A stretch of 10,905 nucleotides of DNA from Treponema sp. (lineage in GTDB: Bacteria > Spirochaetota > Spirochaetia > Treponematales > Breznakiellaceae): NCBI GenBank assembly GCA_031264395.1, contig JAISEB010000335.1:1-10905 (forward strand). Direction: 5' to 3'. The notes beneath the pieces were generated by a model. It saw only the letters and a program-made list of their open reading frames with translations. It searched no databases and was not told the DNA's origin. This document shows positions 1 through 6,106 of the stretch, piece by piece. Position 1 is the first letter of the stretch, and the number at the start of each line of letters is the position of its first letter. The translations under genes were made by a program, and so were the position numbers.

Positions 1-1
1 T

Positions 2-637
2 GAAATAGATACCGTTTCACACGACGGAGGCAACGCTTCAGGAGAGTTTTGTTTCACCTTGACGGTCACCGACGTCGCCACCCAGTGGACTGAGGAGCGG
101 GCCCTGAAGAACAAAGCCCGCCGCTGGGTCAGGCAGGCCATGGATGAGGTCTATGCCTCTTTCCCCGTCCCCCTTAAGGGTATCGACAGCGACAACGGCG
201 GGGAGTTCATCAACACCGCCATGAAAACCTGGTGCGAACAGCGGCAGCTCACCTTTACCCGGAGCCGTTCGTACCACAAAAACGATAATTGCTATGTGGA
301 ACAGAAGAACGGGGACGTGGTTCGTAAGACTATCGGCTATGCCCGCTATACCAACGAGGGGGCCTTGGCGGCGGTGTACCAAGTCCTCAATCTCCTGCTT
401 AACTATTGCTACCCCTGTACCAAGCTCATTGATAAAACACGGGACGCGCAAGGGAAGACGAAGAGGGTCTATGACCAGCCGGCTGCTCCGTATGAACGGC
501 TCCTGGCACGGGATGATGTCCCGCGGGAAGCAAAGGACCGGCTTACGGCACAGCGGGAACGGCTGAACATTGTCCGTCTCCAGGACGCTCTGGACCGGGC
601 GGTTGACCAGCTGCTCCAGAGTGCGCAAAGATACTGA
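2..637 (+). CDS. IS transposase with DDE integrase-type catalytic core (5' end cut by window edge)
   Basis: This is the C-terminal part of an insertion-sequence transposase with an rve (retroviral integrase-like) catalytic domain, which would cut and join the ends of its own element. The frame is open from base 2, so the start and the expected N-terminal DNA-binding region lie outside the window. The acidic triad is visible: Asp in EIDTV (bases 8-10), Asp in DSDNGGEF (191-193) and Glu in YVEQKN (299-301), with 60 and 35 residues between them, the classical D-D-35-E spacing. The motifs FTRSRSYHKND and VEQKN are typical of this integrase-like class. The conserved YDQPAAPYERLL block follows, and the frame ends at a TGA without internal damage, so the visible part looks intact. 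It converges on the MFS gene and is unrelated in function to the sugar genes. The exact IS family (IS481-like or a relative) cannot be fixed without the N-terminus and element ends. A TTG at 59 is not a credible start, because it would remove the first catalytic Asp. Confidence 0.88.
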   Translation, partial: EIDTVSHDGGNASGEFCFTLTVTDVATQWTEERALKNKARRWVRQAMDEVYASFPVPLKGIDSDNGGEFINTAMKTWCEQRQLTFTRSRSYHKNDNCYVEQKNGDVVRKTIGYARYTNEGALAAVYQVLNLLLNYCYPCTKLIDKTRDAQGKTKRVYDQPAAPYERLLARDDVPREAKDRLTAQRERLNIVRLQDALDRAVDQLLQSAQRY

Positions 638-651
638 CAGGTAAAAACCAT

Positions 652-706
652 GGTCAGAATTTCAACGTGAGATTTTCCCGGTTTTCGGTCAGATTTTTAC
701 GTGAGA
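652..706. repeat. Two tandem end-like motifs downstream of the transposase
   Basis: Two imperfect direct copies of about 20 bp lie just after the transposase stop: GGTCAGA...ACGTGAGA at 652-672 and again at 687-706, 35 bp apart. They differ by a one-base length change and two or three substitutions in the middle. Repeated short motifs next to a transposase stop are often transposase-binding sites inside an IS terminus, so the right end of the element is probably near 707. The left end is outside the window, so inverted terminal repeats and a target duplication cannot be checked. The role is inferred. Confidence 0.5.
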
Positions 707-798
707 CTTCACGGATATCGCTAAATAGAGAAAGAAGAAATTTACCGCAAGGTCGAAAAAGTTGAAGAAGTTTCGGGGGAAAGAGAAGGAAGAAGTTT

Positions 799-904
799 AC
801 CACGGACAGACACAGACCAACACGGACAAAATATAAATTTGAAACTGAAAGTCCGTTCTGTCCGTGTGGTCCGTGGTTGATACCGGTTTTGTCCGTTCTG
901 TCCG
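799..904. repeat. Folding ACGGACA-type intergenic repeat patch
   Basis: The intergenic stretch between the convergent transposase and MFS genes carries repeated CACGGACA-like units in both orientations. ACCACGGAC (799-807) is a perfect complement of GTCCGTGGT (869-877), and CACGGAC (821-827) complements GTCCGTG (860-866). A bulged hairpin with an AT-rich loop (about 828-859) is therefore possible. GTCCGTTCTGTCCG occurs twice as an exact 14-bp direct repeat (851-864 and 891-904), the second copy ending 5 bp before the MFS stop codon. Upstream, 707-798 is purine-rich, with three GAAGAA(G/A)TTT units (from 734, 764 and 789) and no gene. The patch may be a dispersed intergenic repeat and may also help stop transcription from either side. 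It lacks the clean stem and U-tract of a standard terminator. Confidence 0.55.
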
Positions 905-908
905 AGGG

Positions 909-2162
909 TCACCGGGAGGCGGTTTTCGCCGTTACGCGGGACAGCCGCCAGAGGAGGAGGCCCATTGCCGCTATGTACAGGACGCAGCTTCTGAAGCCCC
1001 AGGCTTCACCCAGATAGCGGTTGGTGAGCCCTATCAAAAACTGTATGAGCCCGCCCAGTGAAAAGGCGATGACGAGTATCGCGCTGCTTGCGGTCTGGGC
1101 CCGTTTCCCGAAGACATGTATGTTTACCGCAAGCACGGTGGGGTAGAGTATGGCGAGGAACAGGCCCGTAAAGGGGAGTATCCAGACGCCGTTTCTGCCG
1201 AGGATGAATCCTGAGCAAAACAGAATGACAACGGCGCCGGCCGCGAAGATCAGGCTTTTGAAGTAGCCCGCCTTTTCGATGACGAAGCCGCCGAAAAGCC
1301 GGGTGGCGGTATAAAGAATGTAGAACAGCGAAAGGAACGCGGCGCCTGTCGTCCTGGGATCGTACCCGTAAACATCCTGCAGATAAAGGCCGCTCCAGTT
1401 TGTCATGCTCACGTCTCCGACGCTGGCAAGGCCGAGGATGACGCCGAAGCGCCATACCATGGGCTCCCTGAGGGCGGACCAGAATGAAAAACCGTCCGCG
1501 CCGTTCCCGCCTGCGCCGTTCCCGCCCGCGGCGTCCGCCTGAGCGGGCGCGGCGCCGGCCGGGGAGGCCGGGGGCGTCTCTTTGGGCGCCATGAAAAAAG
1601 TAACAAGTGCCATAAGGGCAACCGGGACAAAAGCGGCGGGATAAACCAGGCGCCAGGAGAGGCCGAGGCCGTTCGCGATAAAGCCCGCAAAGGCGGGTCC
1701 CAGGACAGCGCCCATGCCGTAAAAGAAATGGAGCAGGTTCATCATAAGGGCCGATTTTTTTGTGAAGGTTTTTGCCCCCATCCCGTTGAGGACTATCTCA
1801 AAAAAACCAAGCCCGGCCTGAATCAGGATGAACATGCCGGCCAGTATCCAGAAGCCCGCCGCCGCGCCCTTCCCCGGGGCGGCCAGGAACGCGGCCATTC
1901 CGGCAAGCACCGCCGTAAAGGCCGCCGCCATGGACTTCCTGAAGCCGAAGCGGTTAAGAAAGACCCCCGCGGCGGCGCAGGCCGCGACCGAAGCGCAGGA
2001 GACGAGGAACACCAAAAACCCCTGACGGCTGTAGGAAACGTCAAAATTGTTTTTTACCAGAGGATAGACAACTCCCCGCATGGTCTGCACAAAACCATAG
2101 ATGATCATGTTTCCGTAGATGACAAAAAGAACGCCCGAAGAAGCTCTGCGCTGGTGAAGCAT
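909..2162 (-). CDS. Major facilitator superfamily transporter, probably sugar or small-solute
   Basis: A 417-residue integral membrane protein with about 12 hydrophobic helices in two halves, as in the MFS, presumably a proton- or gradient-coupled carrier in the inner membrane. Helix 1 starts close to the chosen N-terminus (SSGVLFVIYGNMIIYGFV). The NLLHFFYGMGAVLGP helix and the later YILYTATRLFGG helix resemble sugar-type MFS carriers related to the fucose/glucose:proton symporters. The substrate is not deducible. The central cytoplasmic linker is rich in Pro, Ala and Gly and includes a 15-bp tandem duplication (1498-1527) encoding GGNGA twice. The start is uncertain. ATG at 2162 gives the normal MFS length and leaves room for the kinase promoter, but has no Shine-Dalgarno; a weak TTGCGG-N17-TACACT (2192-2197 and 2169-2174) would start transcription about at that ATG. 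An ATG at 2285 has an AAAGGA site but would add 41 unusual residues and overlap the divergent kinase start. The gene ends with TGA, tail-to-tail with the transposase. Confidence 0.85.
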   Translation of the reverse strand: MLHQRRASSGVLFVIYGNMIIYGFVQTMRGVVYPLVKNNFDVSYSRQGFLVFLVSCASVAACAAAGVFLNRFGFRKSMAAAFTAVLAGMAAFLAAPGKGAAAGFWILAGMFILIQAGLGFFEIVLNGMGAKTFTKKSALMMNLLHFFYGMGAVLGPAFAGFIANGLGLSWRLVYPAAFVPVALMALVTFFMAPKETPPASPAGAAPAQADAAGGNGAGGNGADGFSFWSALREPMVWRFGVILGLASVGDVSMTNWSGLYLQDVYGYDPRTTGAAFLSLFYILYTATRLFGGFVIEKAGYFKSLIFAAGAVVILFCSGFILGRNGVWILPFTGLFLAILYPTVLAVNIHVFGKRAQTASSAILVIAFSLGGLIQFLIGLTNRYLGEAWGFRSCVLYIAAMGLLLWRLSRVTAKTASR

Positions 2163-2232
2163 GAAGAAAGTGTACCCGTAATTGAAAATCCCCGCAATCA
2201 GCGTCAGGGGTGTGCGGCCGCTTCCTTTCATT

Positions 2233-2262
2233 TTGACAAAAAAAGAGCCGAAAGGGTATAAT
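2233..2262 (+). promoter_or_regulatory. Consensus sigma-70 promoter of the two-component operon
   Basis: A perfect TTGACA (2233-2238) and a perfect TATAAT (2257-2262) are separated by 18 bp, directly upstream of the histidine kinase. The predicted transcription start is near 2269, only about 9 nt before the ATG at 2278. The SD-like GGAGA (2263-2267) would then lie upstream of the RNA start, making the mRNA almost leaderless. The match is exact, but activity is inferred. Confidence 0.75.
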
Positions 2263-2277
2263 GGAGATGGGCGTTTT

Positions 2278-3627
2278 ATGAACATATCCCGTTTCCTTTC
2301 AAGAACTCTGCCCGCCCTGTGCGCCGGGTGTTTTTTTCTCGCGGCGGGCGCGGCCTTTACCGCGAAGTACGCCGGGCCGGGGGCGGTTTTGCCGCTTTTC
2401 TTTGACGCCCGGGAAGAGACGAACCGCGTTCTTTTTTATGTCAATTTCTACGTTCCCTGGTTTTTTTCGGCCCTTTCCCTTTACGGCTGCTTTTTTTTGA
2501 CCGGCGGGCCGGGCGGCGTCTCCGTTTCCTCCGGGACCGGGACCATACGGGCCGGAGCCGGTTTTGTGCTGCGGGGTTTTCTTCTTGTCATTTCCCTGAC
2601 CCTCGCGGTTATCGCCGGTTATGTTCTTGACGACACGCTCACCGTAAGGCTGTGTCTGTACGGCGCCTTCATGCTCCTTGCCTCCGCCTCCTTTTCGCCG
2701 CCAAGAGGATTCTGCGCGGCGCTGGGAGCGTCGTTTCTCTTCGGCCTCCTTTCTTTTCATCCGAAGCTGTTCGGCGCCGCTCTGGGAATGCTTGCCTTTT
2801 CCAGTCCGGGTTTCGGGGAGACGCTTCTTCTGGTTCTTTACATGGGGGTCCTTGCCGCGCTTTCTTTGTCTATACGCGTTTTGTCGGGAAAATACGCGAA
2901 CAGCGAGGCCATGGTTTCCCATCTTAACCTTGTGGGCACACAGATGCTGCTCTTCAATCACCGCCTTCAGGAATATGTAAAAAATTCCGGCGATGAGGCG
3001 GTCAAGAAGGACAGGCTCCGCTTTACAAGCGATCTGCACGACAGTTGCGGCTATGTGTTTGCCAATATCATCGCCCTGAGCAACGCCGCCATGAGCCAGG
3101 AAGACATGGAAGGGGAAAAGGCGCGGGAAACTTTTCACATGATCTTGAACCAGGCGCAGGAAGGGCTCAACCGTACCAGGGAAATTCTCCACATGATACG
3201 GGAGATCCGGGAACCCGCGTCGAAGGGGATAGATACCATCTACCAGATGAAAAATATTTTTGAGGAAGTAACGGGGATCAATGTTGAAATAGAAACGGGC
3301 AACATGCGGCACGATTACGGGCCCACGGTCAATTCCGTTCTTTCCCGCGTCGTACAGGAATCCTTTACCAACGCCGTGCGCCACGGAAAGGCGAGCCGCA
3401 TCAGCATACAGTTCTGGGAATTTCCCCTGAGCCTTTCCATGACGGTGAGCGACAACGGAAAAGGCGCGCGGCAGGTTGTCAAGGGCATAGGGCTTGCCGG
3501 AATGGAAGAGAGGCTCAGGGAGATAGGCGGAACCTTTGAGGCGTATTCTCCGGAGGACGGCGGTTTCCGCCTGAGCGTGGAAATTCCGCTTGTTACCGTT
3601 TCCCGCCAAAACGGCGAGAGCGCTTAG
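2278..3627 (+). CDS. Membrane sensor histidine kinase, NarL/DesK-type (HisKA_3)
   Basis: This 449-residue inner-membrane kinase should autophosphorylate on histidine in response to an unknown signal and pass phosphate to the adjacent regulator. The N-terminal half has six or seven hydrophobic segments (about 10-28, 52-76, 95-116, 120-138, 145-160, 164-178 and 180-202) with very short loops and no recognisable extracellular sensor domain, so the signal is probably sensed in or at the membrane. A likely coiled linker follows. The dimerisation/phosphotransfer block has DLHDSCGY with His254, as in the HisKA_3 family. The ATPase domain shows the N box ESFTNAVRHG (Asn365), the G1 box DNGKG (392-396) and the G2 box GIGLAGMEER (403-412), all intact. 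ATG 2278 is chosen because it sits just after a consensus promoter and begins a credible first helix; an in-frame TTG at 2182 would place the promoter inside the gene. The response regulator follows after 14 bp. The stimulus is unknown; nearby sugar genes make a nutrient cue plausible but unproven. Confidence 0.92.
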   Translation: MNISRFLSRTLPALCAGCFFLAAGAAFTAKYAGPGAVLPLFFDAREETNRVLFYVNFYVPWFFSALSLYGCFFLTGGPGGVSVSSGTGTIRAGAGFVLRGFLLVISLTLAVIAGYVLDDTLTVRLCLYGAFMLLASASFSPPRGFCAALGASFLFGLLSFHPKLFGAALGMLAFSSPGFGETLLLVLYMGVLAALSLSIRVLSGKYANSEAMVSHLNLVGTQMLLFNHRLQEYVKNSGDEAVKKDRLRFTSDLHDSCGYVFANIIALSNAAMSQEDMEGEKARETFHMILNQAQEGLNRTREILHMIREIREPASKGIDTIYQMKNIFEEVTGINVEIETGNMRHDYGPTVNSVLSRVVQESFTNAVRHGKASRISIQFWEFPLSLSMTVSDNGKGARQVVKGIGLAGMEERLREIGGTFEAYSPEDGGFRLSVEIPLVTVSRQNGESA

Positions 3628-3641
3628 GTTAGGGAGCCGTT

Positions 3642-4334
3642 ATGGATAAACTCAAGATACTGCTTGCCGATGATCAGGTGCTTTTTGCCGAAAGCCTCCG
3701 TACCTTTCTTAACAACTACGCCGGCGATCTTGCCGTTTTGGGCATAGCGGTGAACGGCAGGGAGGCTGTCGCCATGGCCGCGGAAATGGAGCCGGACGTG
3801 ATCCTCATGGACATACGCATGCCGGAAATGGATGGCGTCGAGGCGGTGAGGATCATCAAGCCCCGCCAGCCGGGCATCAAGATCATCATGCTTTCTACCT
3901 ATCACGAAGACGCACTGGTGCGCTCCGCCCTGCTCGCGGGCGCTTCGGGCTATCTGCTCAAGGATATTTCCCCCACGGAACTCATCGCCGCCATCCGCGC
4001 GTTGCGCAGCGGCATCATGCAGATATCCCCCGAGATTGCCAGGACGCTGGTGGAAGAACTGTACCGGGGCGAACGGAAGGCGGACGGGAAGGAGGCGCTT
4101 CTTCCGGGGACGCCGGGCGAAAAGAAAGACGGGACTTTTGAATGGCTTGACGATCTTACCAACCGCGAGCGGGAAATCTTCACCCTTATCGCTACCGGCT
4201 ACGACAACGAGGGAATCGCCGAAAAACTCAACCTCGCCGTCCAGACGGTGCGCAATCAGGTCAGCACGATCTATTCAAAGCTCGGCGTCAAGGACCGCTT
4301 CGAGATCATACGGCTCGCCAACAGATCTATTTGA
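3642..4334 (+). CDS. NarL/FixJ-family response regulator with LuxR-type HTH
   Basis: A 230-residue DNA-binding response regulator, the partner of the kinase just upstream. The receiver domain (about 4-122) has the acidic pocket Asp10/Asp11, the phospho-acceptor Asp57 in LMDIRMPEMDG, the switch Ser85 and the conserved Lys107, so it should be phosphorylated normally. A linker of about 40 charged residues leads to the LuxR-class helix-turn-helix (about 172-228; LTNREREIFTLIATG, then the recognition helix around TVRNQVSTIYSKLGV). A good ribosome site AGGGAG (3631-3636) stands 5 nt before the ATG. The 14-bp spacing from the kinase stop implies one transcript. The 3' end overlaps the convergent permease gene by 8 bp (4327-4334), leaving no room for a terminator between them. 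Targets are unknown; the MFS gene and the ABC/beta-galactosidase control region are nearby candidates by position only. Confidence 0.93.
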   Translation: MDKLKILLADDQVLFAESLRTFLNNYAGDLAVLGIAVNGREAVAMAAEMEPDVILMDIRMPEMDGVEAVRIIKPRQPGIKIIMLSTYHEDALVRSALLAGASGYLLKDISPTELIAAIRALRSGIMQISPEIARTLVEELYRGERKADGKEALLPGTPGEKKDGTFEWLDDLTNREREIFTLIATGYDNEGIAEKLNLAVQTVRNQVSTIYSKLGVKDRFEIIRLANRSI

Positions 4335-5142
4335 CGGAACCCAGAATGCCGGCCACAAAACGCTTCTGCTGTGTAAAGAAGAGCAGCACCGTCGGCAGGG
4401 TGCAGATCGTAACGGCCAGCATAAGGATGCCGTAGTCGGTAACGTAACCCGCGGTAAGGCCGACAAGCATCATCGGCATGGTTCTGCTTTCCTGTTTCTG
4501 CATGATAATGAGGGGCCACAAGTAGTTGTTCCAGTTTGCCATAAAGGACACGATGGCCGCCGCCGCGAAAGTCGGCGCCATGACGGGAAAGTAGATCCGG
4601 GCATATATGCCGAATTCCCCAAGCCCGTCCACTCTGGCGGCCTGCACGATTTCGTAGGGAAAGGACATGCTGCTCTGCCTGAAAAAGAAAATAAGAAAAG
4701 CGGTGGAAAGCGACGGAAGAATAAAGCCCGCCGTCGTATCAAGCAGATTGGCGATGCTGAACATGCGGTACAGGGGCACCATGACCGAGGCGAAGGGGAC
4801 CATCATGGAAAGCAGCAGTATGGACATGAGCCTGTCCTTGGCCCTGTCGCGGTAGATCTGGAATCCGTAGCCCGCCATGGAGCAGATGAACACGCTGCCA
4901 AGCGTACCCGCGACGGAATTCCGCGCGGAATTCCAGAAGGTCCGGCCCAGATCAACCGTCCGTATCAGCGTCTTGAAATTTTCAACAAGGTAAGTTCCGG
5001 GAAACACCTTCCCCCGTATAATGTCCACGCTCCGGTTTGTGGCCGCGGAAAGCATCCATACAAACGGAAAAGCCGAAAAAACGCAGATGATAACAAGAAA
5101 AATATACATTGCCGCGCCGGAAACATATTTGCCTTTTTTCAT
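4327..5142 (-). CDS. Sugar ABC transporter permease, CUT1 MalG/LacG type
   Basis: A 271-residue inner-membrane permease, the second of two that would form the translocation pore for the sugar bound by the upstream lipoprotein. Six hydrophobic segments are visible, the first at about 10-31 (AAMYIFLVIICVFSAFPFVW), the normal count for MalG-like CUT1 subunits. The cytoplasmic EAA loop that docks on the ATPase is at about 164-190 (EIVQAARVDG, then YFPVMAP), with Gln where the first Glu of E-A-A is usual; the rest of the motif is kept. The ATG overlaps the previous permease stop by 4 bp (5139-5142), a typical translationally coupled ATGA arrangement. It is the last gene of the operon, and its TAG lies inside the end of the convergent response regulator. 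No ATP-binding subunit gene follows, so it probably relies on a shared MsmX/UgpC-type ATPase encoded elsewhere. Confidence 0.92.
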   Translation of the reverse strand: MKKGKYVSGAAMYIFLVIICVFSAFPFVWMLSAATNRSVDIIRGKVFPGTYLVENFKTLIRTVDLGRTFWNSARNSVAGTLGSVFICSMAGYGFQIYRDRAKDRLMSILLLSMMVPFASVMVPLYRMFSIANLLDTTAGFILPSLSTAFLIFFFRQSSMSFPYEIVQAARVDGLGEFGIYARIYFPVMAPTFAAAAIVSFMANWNNYLWPLIIMQKQESRTMPMMLVGLTAGYVTDYGILMLAVTICTLPTVLLFFTQQKRFVAGILGSVK

Positions 5143-6026
5143 AACGCCTTGTCCCCCACCTTCAGCTGAATCAGCGACAGGACGGCCACCATGATGAAGA
5201 TTGAATAGGAAACCGCGGCGGCGTATCCGAACTGTGTAACATTCCTGAAAAGAATATCGTAGATATAAAGCGAGATGGTCAGTGTCGCCGTGCCCGGCCC
5301 GCCTGTTATCGTTATGCTGCGCACTTCGTCAAAAAGCTGAAGCGTCCCGTTTGTCGACATGATCGTGGTAAGAAGGATCACCGGCCTTAACAGGGGCAGC
5401 GTGATACGGAAGAACTGCTGCACGGAAGAAGCGCCGTCTATACGCGCGGCCTCATACACGGACGTGTCTATGTTCTGCAGCCCCGCAAGGTAAAAGATCG
5501 TGTTGTATCCGGTCCAGCGCCAGGTGATAACGAGGATGATAATGAACCGCGCCCAGAACGCGTTGGTAAGAAAACTGATGGGGCCATTGGTAATGTGCAT
5601 GTGTTCAAGAAAAAAATTGATGATGCCGTCGAGTGAAAAGAACGATTTGAAGATCAGCGCCGAAGAAACCAGCGCGGTGGCGCAGGGCAGAAAGACAATG
5701 GTTCTGAAAAACCCCTTGAATTTCAGGTTCCTGTTGTTGAGCACCGACGCGAGGATCAGCGCCAGGAACAGCATGATAGGCACCTGAATGACAAAGTAGA
5801 TAAAAACGTTGATCACCGCCTGGGGAAAAATGGGGTCCTGAAAAAGCCTGATGTAATTTTTCAGCCCTGTAAAACGGAGGTTGTTTCCCAGCCCCGACTG
5901 CAGCGACAGGATAAAGGCGTACACCATAGGGTAAAAGGAAAGGATAAAGATAAGCCCCGCGGCGGGGGTAACAAAAAACCATCCCCAGCGCGCGTATTTT
6001 TTTGAAAGCAGCATTCCTTTTCGCAT
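5139..6026 (-). CDS. Sugar ABC transporter permease, CUT1 MalF/LacF type
   Basis: A 295-residue inner-membrane permease that pairs with the downstream MalG-like subunit. The basic N-terminus is followed by a strong first helix (about 15-40, including FFVTPAAGLIFILSFYPMVY), a LKNYIRLFQDPIF segment common in LacF/UgpA-like permeases, and further helices (about 68-96, 107-130, 158-182, 208-226 and 268-290). The EAA loop is canonical: YEAARIDGASSVQQFF (191-206), then ITLPLLRP. A purine-rich ribosome site (GGGGGAAGG on the minus strand, about 6029-6037) precedes the ATG with correct spacing, and the length suits the family. It lies 80 bp after the binding-protein stop and overlaps the next permease by 4 bp, so the three genes form one operon. 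Substrate preference cannot be read from the permease; the divergent beta-galactosidase suggests a galactoside. Confidence 0.93.
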   Translation of the reverse strand: MRKGMLLSKKYARWGWFFVTPAAGLIFILSFYPMVYAFILSLQSGLGNNLRFTGLKNYIRLFQDPIFPQAVINVFIYFVIQVPIMLFLALILASVLNNRNLKFKGFFRTIVFLPCATALVSSALIFKSFFSLDGIINFFLEHMHITNGPISFLTNAFWARFIIILVITWRWTGYNTIFYLAGLQNIDTSVYEAARIDGASSVQQFFRITLPLLRPVILLTTIMSTNGTLQLFDEVRSITITGGPGTATLTISLYIYDILFRNVTQFGYAAAVSYSIFIMVAVLSLIQLKVGDKAL

Positions 6027-6046
6027 CGCCTTCCCCCTTCATGGTA

Positions 6047-6066
6047 CGGCGGACGGTTTCCCGCCG
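6047..6066 (-). promoter_or_regulatory. Small GC hairpin between binding-protein and permease genes
   Basis: CGGCGG (6047-6052) and CCGCCG (6061-6066) form a 6-bp perfect stem with an 8-nt loop in the 80-bp gap between the lipoprotein stop and the permease start. There is no U-tract. In binding-protein operons such intercistronic hairpins commonly protect the upstream message or slow transcription so that more binding protein than permease is made. That role is inferred here; the surrounding sequence is GC-rich enough for a short stem to arise by chance. Confidence 0.35.
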
Positions 6067-6106
6067 CCCGCCGCGCCTTGACTAAAGCCTGTCCGTAACG
6101 CAGACA

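Noticed and set aside
38..628. 196-codon minus-strand open frame opposite the transposase
   Set aside because: The plus-strand frame has the intact D-D-35-E core; the antisense product has no family features.
799..877. Standard bidirectional rho-independent terminator between the transposase and MFS genes
   Set aside because: The pairing is bulged, the loop is over 30 nt, and there is no T-tract next to the stem; called a repeat instead.
799..904. Possible CRISPR array from the repeated GTCCGT/ACGGAC units
   Set aside because: Units are short, variable, in both orientations and unevenly spaced, and no cas gene is nearby.
2182..2277. Upstream TTG start for the histidine kinase
   Set aside because: It has no ribosome site and would place the consensus promoter within the coding sequence.
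2299..3609. Long open frame on the minus strand opposite the histidine kinase
   Set aside because: It is highly basic, low-complexity and matches no family, while the opposite strand has complete kinase motifs. It is an antisense shadow in GC-rich DNA.
4036..5169. 377-codon plus-strand open frame spanning the regulator end and the permease
   Set aside because: It crosses two genes with clear domain motifs in other frames and is rich in Arg, His and Lys with no recognisable domain.
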